From NCBI GenBank assembly GCA_012976225.1, contig JAAVVG010000008.1:124001-188000 (forward strand): DNA of 64,000 bases, in the 5' to 3' direction. Numbering within the stretch: the first letter of the stretch is position 1; the number at the start of each line of letters is the position of its first letter. Shown in pieces: positions 58,519 to 64,000 of the stretch. Under the pieces are notes generated by a model, which was not told the DNA's origin, made no database searches, and saw nothing but the letters and a program-made list of their open reading frames with translations. Made by a program: the position numbers and the translations under genes. The stretch is from Golubevia sp. BC0850. Lineage: Eukaryota > Basidiomycota > Exobasidiomycetes > Golubeviales > Golubeviaceae.

Positions 58519-58625
58519 GTCGGTGTAGTATAGAGGCAACACGTATCGTTGTGGAATATCGTCAGGTTTCCAAACGACTGAAAGTCATATCCGATGAGTC
58601 GTCGGTTCGATTCCGGCCACCGACA
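58519..58625 (+). tRNA. tRNA-His (GTG) with a 36-nt intron
   Basis: The acceptor stem pairs GTCGGTG (58519-58525) with CACCGAC (58618-58624), followed by discriminator A. The T arm is GTCGG-TTCGATT-CCGGC, with a good B box. The anticodon stem pairs TATCG with CGATG (58592-58596). The loop reads TT-GTG-G, giving anticodon GTG at 58551-58553, then an intron of about 36 nt (58555-58590) at the canonical position after base 37. The D stem GTAT/ACAC has one mismatch. A T5 run directly downstream is a pol III terminator. The mature length of about 71 nt is normal. The opposite-strand open frame at 58042-58500 begins just upstream. Confidence 0.88.
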
Positions 58626-58956
58626 TTTTTGATTTTGTCCCATTGCAACACATGTCGTTGCAATTCAGTGAACCTTTCCTTTTTTGAACCGCATCATACT
58701 TTATGACGAAAGTGGGAACCCACCAAGTTTGTTTTTTGAGTGAGACTGTGAGAAGGGTGGGAACGCGAAAGCCAGGCACGCGTAGATTAAATTTCCGAGA
58801 CCAGATTCGGAACCTCTCCAAGAATGTTTTCCTGTGCTTTCTCCTTCTTCAGTCTCTACACATCTTCACTTTTCCTTTTTCTCATTCCTCTTCGGGAGAG
58901 TTTCAATCTGTAACTTTGGCAATCGACGAAGGTACAAGAGAGAGGTACCTCATTGA
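58626..58956. other. Region between tRNA-His and the histidine kinase
   Basis: About 330 bp, beginning with the pol III terminator and probably containing the kinase promoter. No other gene seen. Confidence 0.4.
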
Positions 58957-61900
58957 ATGAACTCTATCAATGCGGAAACGCCTTCAATCTCAAGTTCCTT
59001 GAATCCAAATCTTATCTCACAACAATTCATTTCTCTATCTCAAGTCGAATCAACTTCGCCTACTTCATCTACTCAATCTACTTCTTCTGTGCCATCCGAC
59101 GTCTCTCTTCCATCTTCATCAATCCTCTCTCCATCCTCAGAAGATACCAGACTTCCGGTCGGTTTGGGAAGAGGCGGCTCGAACAACAGTGCCCTCCAGA
59201 CTGGTATTCCAAGCATCAATTCGGACTACAACGCAGACGGGAGTGGTTCTAGAGCTACAGGCGCTGAAGAGCGAATGGAAGAAGTTCACAATCTCAACCA
59301 CCACCTCAACTCTTCCGACCCTTCTCGGTGCCTCAATTCATCCATTAACTCCTCCCAATCCTCTGAATCTGAATCTGGGACTTGTTCTGAACAACCCGGA
59401 TGCCGCTCGAGTGGGACAACAAGACGAACGGGATCAAGTTCTACACCTTCTCCATCCAAGCTAATAGCTACATCAGACCATCCTGAGGTCAGTCCAGTCA
59501 GCGAGGAGGATTGGGTGAAGTGGATTAGGGGAGAGCCTTTGGGAAATAGCTCGGAAGGAATCGAATCGATTGAAGGAGTTGAGTCAAGCGCTGCTGGTGA
59601 GTTTTCTCGAGAGGTCCAGAAGATTGGCATCTCTTCGGTGGTGGAGAAAGGAAGTTGACGTTGCAGCGAGTAGTCTATGCAGCGAGACTTCGCCTGTAGA
59701 ATTCCAGTAAATCTATTTCTTGGACTTGGAAAATGTAGAAAGAGGTTTCTGCCCACACCTATCTGCGTACCAACTCTTGACGTTTCTTTCCTTTCACCGA
59801 ATCCAGACTTCTGGAAGATCCATGGCTACTTGCCTCCCCCTACCACTTCCAGCGACCTCAAATACAAACACAGAGAAGTCCTACTCAGGCATGGATTCGA
59901 AACGCCATCCAATCTCATCGACATCATGGCAAGGTCCACAAGGCTAGCTCGGATTCAATTCAGTATTGACTTCGCAGCGTTCAGCATCGTCGACTGTGAA
60001 GACCCGAATCGAATTTTGGTATTTGGAGGTTTCAAAGATGGCACCTTAGAGCGTCTGGAACGATCAGGAAGTGTCTGCAGCCACGCTCTCGTGGCTACGG
60101 ACGTACCTCAACTATTCCATCTTGATCTGGACTCGGACTATCGATTTGCTAAGAACCCAAATCTTTGCACTCTGGATGGAACAGGTAGGATGAAGTTCTA
60201 CGTTTCCGTACCCATTTCTCTTCCTAGCGGGAATGGAGATGAGACTATCCCGATCGGAAGGATGTGTCTGATCTCTGAGACTCCTAGAAGTTGGAGCGAC
60301 GCAGAAAGTGAACTACTCAAGGACCTCTCAACTTTGACTTCTGACTCCTTGGAGAAACTTCAACAGAAAGAAAGAGCAAGGAGGATGGGAGTCATTCAAA
60401 GAAGTCTTACGTTCTTGACAAGATCAATCGACGAGGAAACACTTCTAGATCACTCTAGATGTGACGCTATCTGCAGAGGAGGAATAATCTCGGACACGAC
60501 TAGCATTAATGACAGCTCAGCTACAACTCTATCGGGCTCTCATTGTTCGAAGCGAGTTGAACTAGCGTGCTCGTCTATTCAAGAAGTACTCAAGGCTCAG
60601 TCAGTCCTCGCCATCGATACCTCCGACTTCAAAATCAAGTCTTCTGATCCCAGTCAAAGCCTCTCTCCTGGTATCTCGACCTCCGCCTCTATTACATGGA
60701 ACACATCAACATCTTCAAACTCCTCGACATCCCAAATCTCAGAATCCAGTTCTCACAGTCGGCTGGTCTCCTCTTCATCTATCCCTGGCGAAGATGTCGA
60801 AATCTGCCCAGTGCCCTGTCAGGGCCTCGGTCTCATCTCTGGGAGCAAAGGGGTCCAGATTGCAACTTTGGAAAAGGACTTTGGGACGGGCGTACAAAGA
60901 GCTGAGGTCGCGAAATGGCTGGAAACATGGAAGGTGGAAAAGAGAAAGTCGTATCCAATCGTCTACGACAGATGCAAGAAGGCCTTACGACAGGACCAGG
61001 ACTCTGAGCTTTCGGATGACGTTCAAACCTGCCATCCTCTCAACCCTCTAGCTTCTCTTCTACCCAATAGTGATTCTACGGAGATGTATATCGCTATCCC
61101 AGTCTTCAACCTCGATGGGCAGCCCATGTTCCTTTGCCTCGCTTCGTTCGAGAAGAAGCAAACAGTCGATTCTGAACTGCTTCTTTTCGTGGAGAACGTT
61201 TCGATGACAATCAGATCTTCGATTTTGAAACAGCGGATCAGAGCGGCAGAGCTGCTTGCTCAGCACTTCGTTCAGCAGGTCCAGGTAAGTCTTCTTAGTC
61301 TGTGCTCCCAGTCGAGCACCATCCTGACTGACTTTCCTTGCTCTCACTTTTTTCCCTCTCTTACAACAGCATGAGTTGAGGGTGAGTTACATCGTTTCAT
61401 CTTCTTGTCTTTGAGTCGATCAAAAGATTGTTCACTCTTCACGTCCAAAAGCTTGTCTCCAGATTCTCTTTCTGACTTTCGTGCCCTCTTCTTTCGCCTT
61501 TCCCATTCAACTTCTTCCTCCATACCTTCCTCACGCCATCTCCACAGACGCCACTTCACGCAATGCTTGGAATAGCGGATCTGCTTCAACAATCAGCTTT
61601 GGTTGCAGAAGACGCAGAACCTGCTTTGGACCTCTCTGATTCTCATGTTTTCACGTCTCTTCTATCTGGAATCCAGTTGGCGGGCTCGAATCTATCCACT
61701 ATATTGGAGGGTGTTCTGGACTTCTCTCGCGCCAACGCCCGGAGAGGATCTCAAGTGCCTTTGGAAGAAAGATTGGAGCCATTGGACCTAACCAGAACGC
61801 TCGAGATTCTCTCAGCCTCAGCACTCGAGCACCTTCACCTCACCTCAAGCGTTGGAGAAGGGAACAGTGCCCAGGAGATCAAGGATAGTCTATTAGAAGC

Positions 61901-63539
61901 GAAGAACATCAAACTACCGGATCTCATTATCTCAATTGAGCCTGCTTTGGAGAGATACCGCTGCTCAGTGAAAGGATTAGCAATGGTTGAAAAAGTTCTT
62001 GCTCAGATCATTTCGAACGCTACTCGATTCGCTTCAGGAGGGGCTGTCAGAATCTCGGTCAGGTTACTTCAAAGCGAAGACAAGTCATCCAAGTTTCTGG
62101 AGTTCGCAATTATTGATGAGGGTCCAGGAATGACTCGATCCTTTATCGAGTCTGAACTTCTACAGCCATTCAAGAAAGGCAGCTTCTATGTTCAAGGGGT
62201 TGGAATTGGGATGGCTTTAGCTGCGAATCTCTGCAAACTTCTATCAGCAGAGCTGAAGGTCGAATCTCACGTAGGAGTTGGAACTAAAGTTTTGTTCACC
62301 GTTGCTACCGAGGTTTCAGAACAAGATTTTGAAGTTATCAGTGAATTCGCTGTCAAAGCAGCAGCTTTTCTTGGCTTTGATTCCACCAGCTCCAACTCGA
62401 AAAAGATGGTCCAAGACTTCATATCTAAGGATCTTTTGGAGAACGGCGTCAAATCTTGTAAACCTGAAATGGCTGAGGGTGAGTGAATGAGCCCTTTTTT
62501 GGGGCTCTAACTATCTAATGCCGTTCCCTCTGGACTTTCTTTGACCCTCGATATCCCTTTCTCATCGACTTCCACAGTTCTGATCTGCACGGAAGATCTG
62601 GTCACTTCAGAAGGACTTGCTTCTGTCACCAAGAAAAGCTCCAACTGCCCTCGAATCATCATTCTCTCTTCTTCTTTGGCACCCGTCAACTCAAACCTAG
62701 ACGGAGTAGAGATTCTCACCCTTCGACTACCCTACGGCCCTTCTATGCTCAAGGAGATGAGAAATTTCCTATGCCTAGAACTTCCACCAATCTCAACATT
62801 ACGAGAATGCTGCAAGGGTAGCTCACCCAACCACATTCATGAGCCAGCTGATCTTTTGATCAGTGAGAATGCTTCGACGGAAACGGACTTGAGTTCGGTA
62901 GCTTCTGCACTTGATTCCCAAGTGGAAGAAAGTCAGGAGTTCAGAGTACTTATCGTAGAGGACAACCCCCTTAATTTGAGGTCAGTAAGAACGGTGCTTT
63001 TTCAAGAATTCTTGAAACCATGAAACAAATGAACTCCATCTTCCCTTTCTGCTCCTCAGGCTACTCGCAACCGTCTGTTCTCGCATGAACATCAACACTG
63101 AGACTGCCGTTGACGGAGCTGAAGCTGTGACCAAATTCCGCTCTTTCAGTCCCTCACTTGTATTGCTGGACATCAATTTGCCGATCCAGGTAAGTACGAG
63201 CTGAGATAAATCACACTCATCGAAGAGATGTCGGTTCAAGCTCTCACACTTCTCGTCATACTCTCTGTTCTCTCCCCTCCCCCCTTCCTTTCACTCGTTT
63301 ATCTTTTCCAGGACGGGTTCGCAGCTTGTCGTCAAATGAGAAGCCATGAGCTCAAACACGACCCCAAGATCATTGCTGTCACTGCTCTATCTTCAGCTGC
63401 TGACAAGTTCAAAGGACAGCAAGCCGGCGTGGACGATTGGCGAGTCAAACCAGTCTCTATGAGAGAACTTAGACGAGATCTGTCAATTTGGAGGAAAGCT
63501 TGGGAGGAGAGAAAGGTGGGAGAAGGGGAAGGATGGTGA
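58957..63539 (+). CDS. GAF-containing hybrid histidine kinase
   Basis: A two-component phosphorelay sensor that autophosphorylates on His and passes phosphate to its own receiver. Seven exons (58957-59596, 59708-61284, 61370-61381, 61548-62478, 62578-62980, 63060-63189, 63312-63539) give 1306 residues. The order is a Ser-rich N-terminus (1-220); a GAF-like domain at about 290-460 (MARSTRLARIQFSIDFAAFS, FYVSVPISLPSG, GRMCLISETPRSWSDAESEL); the H-box HELRTPLHAMLG with His 740; an ATPase with N box ISNATRF, G1 IDEGPGM and G2 GVGIGMALAANLCKLL; and a receiver with VEDNPLNLR, phosphoacceptor Asp in LLDINLPIQ and Lys in WRVKPVS. There are no membrane segments, so it is cytosolic. The HELR residues are carried by a separate 12-nt microexon. 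It would feed a Ypd1-Ssk1/Skn7-type pathway. The ligand is unknown. Confidence 0.93.
61370..61381 (+). other. 12-nt microexon encoding HELR of the H-box
   Basis: CATGAGTTGAGG is preceded by TTACAACAG and followed by GTGAGT. Both flanking exons end and start in phase 0 (FVQQVQ before, TPLHAML after). Including it restores the universal HELRTPL motif. Without it the kinase keeps its frame but lacks the phosphorylated histidine. Confidence 0.9.
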
Positions 63540-63742
63540 GAATCACAATTTCTCTAGATTATCAAGTCGATAGTTACGCAGCATCAATCAAAGAAACACC
63601 TCCGTTCGTTAGCCTCAATTTAAATTAATTTTATTTCTGCAATCATTTTTGTCATCAATCATTCTTTCGGGCAATTCTGCAACATGTACTCATACTTAAG
63701 TCGTCGTTACCTTTCCTTCTGCTCTCCATCTACTTACATACA
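63540..63742. other. Convergent 3' intergenic region
   Basis: AT-rich sequence after the kinase stop, with TTTAAATTAATTTTATTT-like stretches suited to 3' end formation. Confidence 0.4.
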
Positions 63743-63892
63743 TTACATACACGCAATAGGAATGCCTCCTGGTTTTTTTCCCTTGATCATATTTACTTCG
63801 AGGACTTGTCCAACAGGCAAGTGGACTTGAAAAGAGGGATGGATCCTGCAAGGAACGGGCTGAGATGCTAACTGTACGAGTCGGATCTCCAT
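63743..63892 (-). CDS. Small gene or terminal exon at the right edge
   Basis: A frame of 49 residues from ATG at 63892 (MEIRLVQLASQPVPCRIHPS, then VHLPVGQVLEVN and KGKKPGGIPIACM) to TAA at 63743. The residue pattern, with alternating hydrophobic residues and a Gly/Lys-rich turn, looks coding. The frame is also open upstream to about 63937, so this may be the last exon of a gene that runs off the window. The function is unknown. A longer overlapping frame (63696-63980) looks less protein-like. Confidence 0.35.
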   Translation of the reverse strand: MEIRLVQLASQPVPCRIHPSFQVHLPVGQVLEVNMIKGKKPGGIPIACM

Positions 63893-64000
63893 CCCCCAAG
63901 TCCTCGACAAAAGATGATCCCATGAGCAAAGAAAAATCTTTTAAGTCATTGAGTCCATTTAATTTGAATCTCAACGTCATTCTGAGACCGCCATGGCTGC

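Noticed and set aside
58703-58960. Open frame between tRNA-His and the histidine kinase
   Set aside because: Low-complexity Phe/Leu/Ser composition from CT-rich DNA, no domain, and it overlaps the likely kinase promoter.
59656-59658. Stop separating the Ser-rich N-terminal frame from the histidine kinase frame
   Set aside because: A GTGAGT donor at 59597 and a CCAG acceptor at 59707 remove it and keep phase, so this is one gene, not two.
1-64000. CRISPR arrays, insertion sequences, LTR or virus-like elements
   Set aside because: No direct-repeat arrays, terminal repeats, reverse transcriptase, integrase, transposase or capsid-like frames were seen anywhere in the window.

Overview
The window is nuclear DNA from a fungus, very probably a basidiomycete. 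Genes are dense, with many short introns that nearly always start GTGAGT or GTAAGT and end CAG or TAG. Proteins are long, Ser-rich and disordered, and the core genes (Pat1, Sec1, uL1, CENP-K, a hybrid histidine kinase) are fungal in type. The moderate base composition and these families would fit Pucciniomycotina or Ustilaginomycotina, but I cannot fix the species. I see no transposon, virus-like element or CRISPR array. Exon joins below were made by eye from splice motifs and reading-frame continuity.

Layout. 0-10.4 kb: a Ser-rich orphan (+), the exocytic SM protein Sec1 (-), and the mRNA-decay factor Pat1 (+), which shares a 245-bp divergent promoter with Sec1. 11-13 kb: a broken F-box/TPR/LRR-like gene (copy 1). 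14.3-16.4 kb: a probable but interrupted gene. 16.4-18.4 kb: a gene-poor gap. 18.4-19.8 kb: a secreted Pro-Ser-Gly repeat protein with a TATA box and a CT tract. 20.3-23.6 kb: a disordered DPW/WxxF protein that looks like a clathrin-adaptor partner. 24.1-26.2 kb: broken F-box copy 2 (-). 27.2-32.6 kb: a very large forkhead protein. 33.1-38.6 kb: a class III aminotransferase, an acyl-CoA thioesterase-like gene (-), a 46-residue membrane microprotein (-) and ribosomal protein uL1. 39.6-41.7 kb: the intact F-box copy 3 (-). 42.7-51.5 kb: a large acidic nuclear-type protein, a small Gly-tailed protein (possibly DUF6593-like), and a universal stress protein with a long disordered N-terminus. 51.8-57.6 kb: kinetochore CENP-K (-) back to back with a small protein, an LEA-like protein and a PQ-loop membrane protein. 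58.5-63.5 kb: an intron-bearing tRNA-His and a GAF-containing hybrid histidine kinase. The right edge may hold a small minus-strand gene or the last exon of one.

Most genes are housekeeping or regulatory and do not form a single pathway. Three things stand out. (1) The phosphoacceptor motif HELR of the histidine kinase lies alone on a 12-nt microexon, so skipping it would remove the catalytic histidine in frame. A second microexon of 13 nt lies in the PQ-loop gene. (2) A three-member F-box family has one live and two dead copies. A block of about 530 bp, including two introns, is almost identical between copies 1 and 3 although the rest has diverged, which points to ectopic gene conversion. 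(3) Several small or divergent genes are easy to miss: the 46-residue membrane microprotein, the seven-exon CENP-K, and a forkhead domain with an altered recognition helix.
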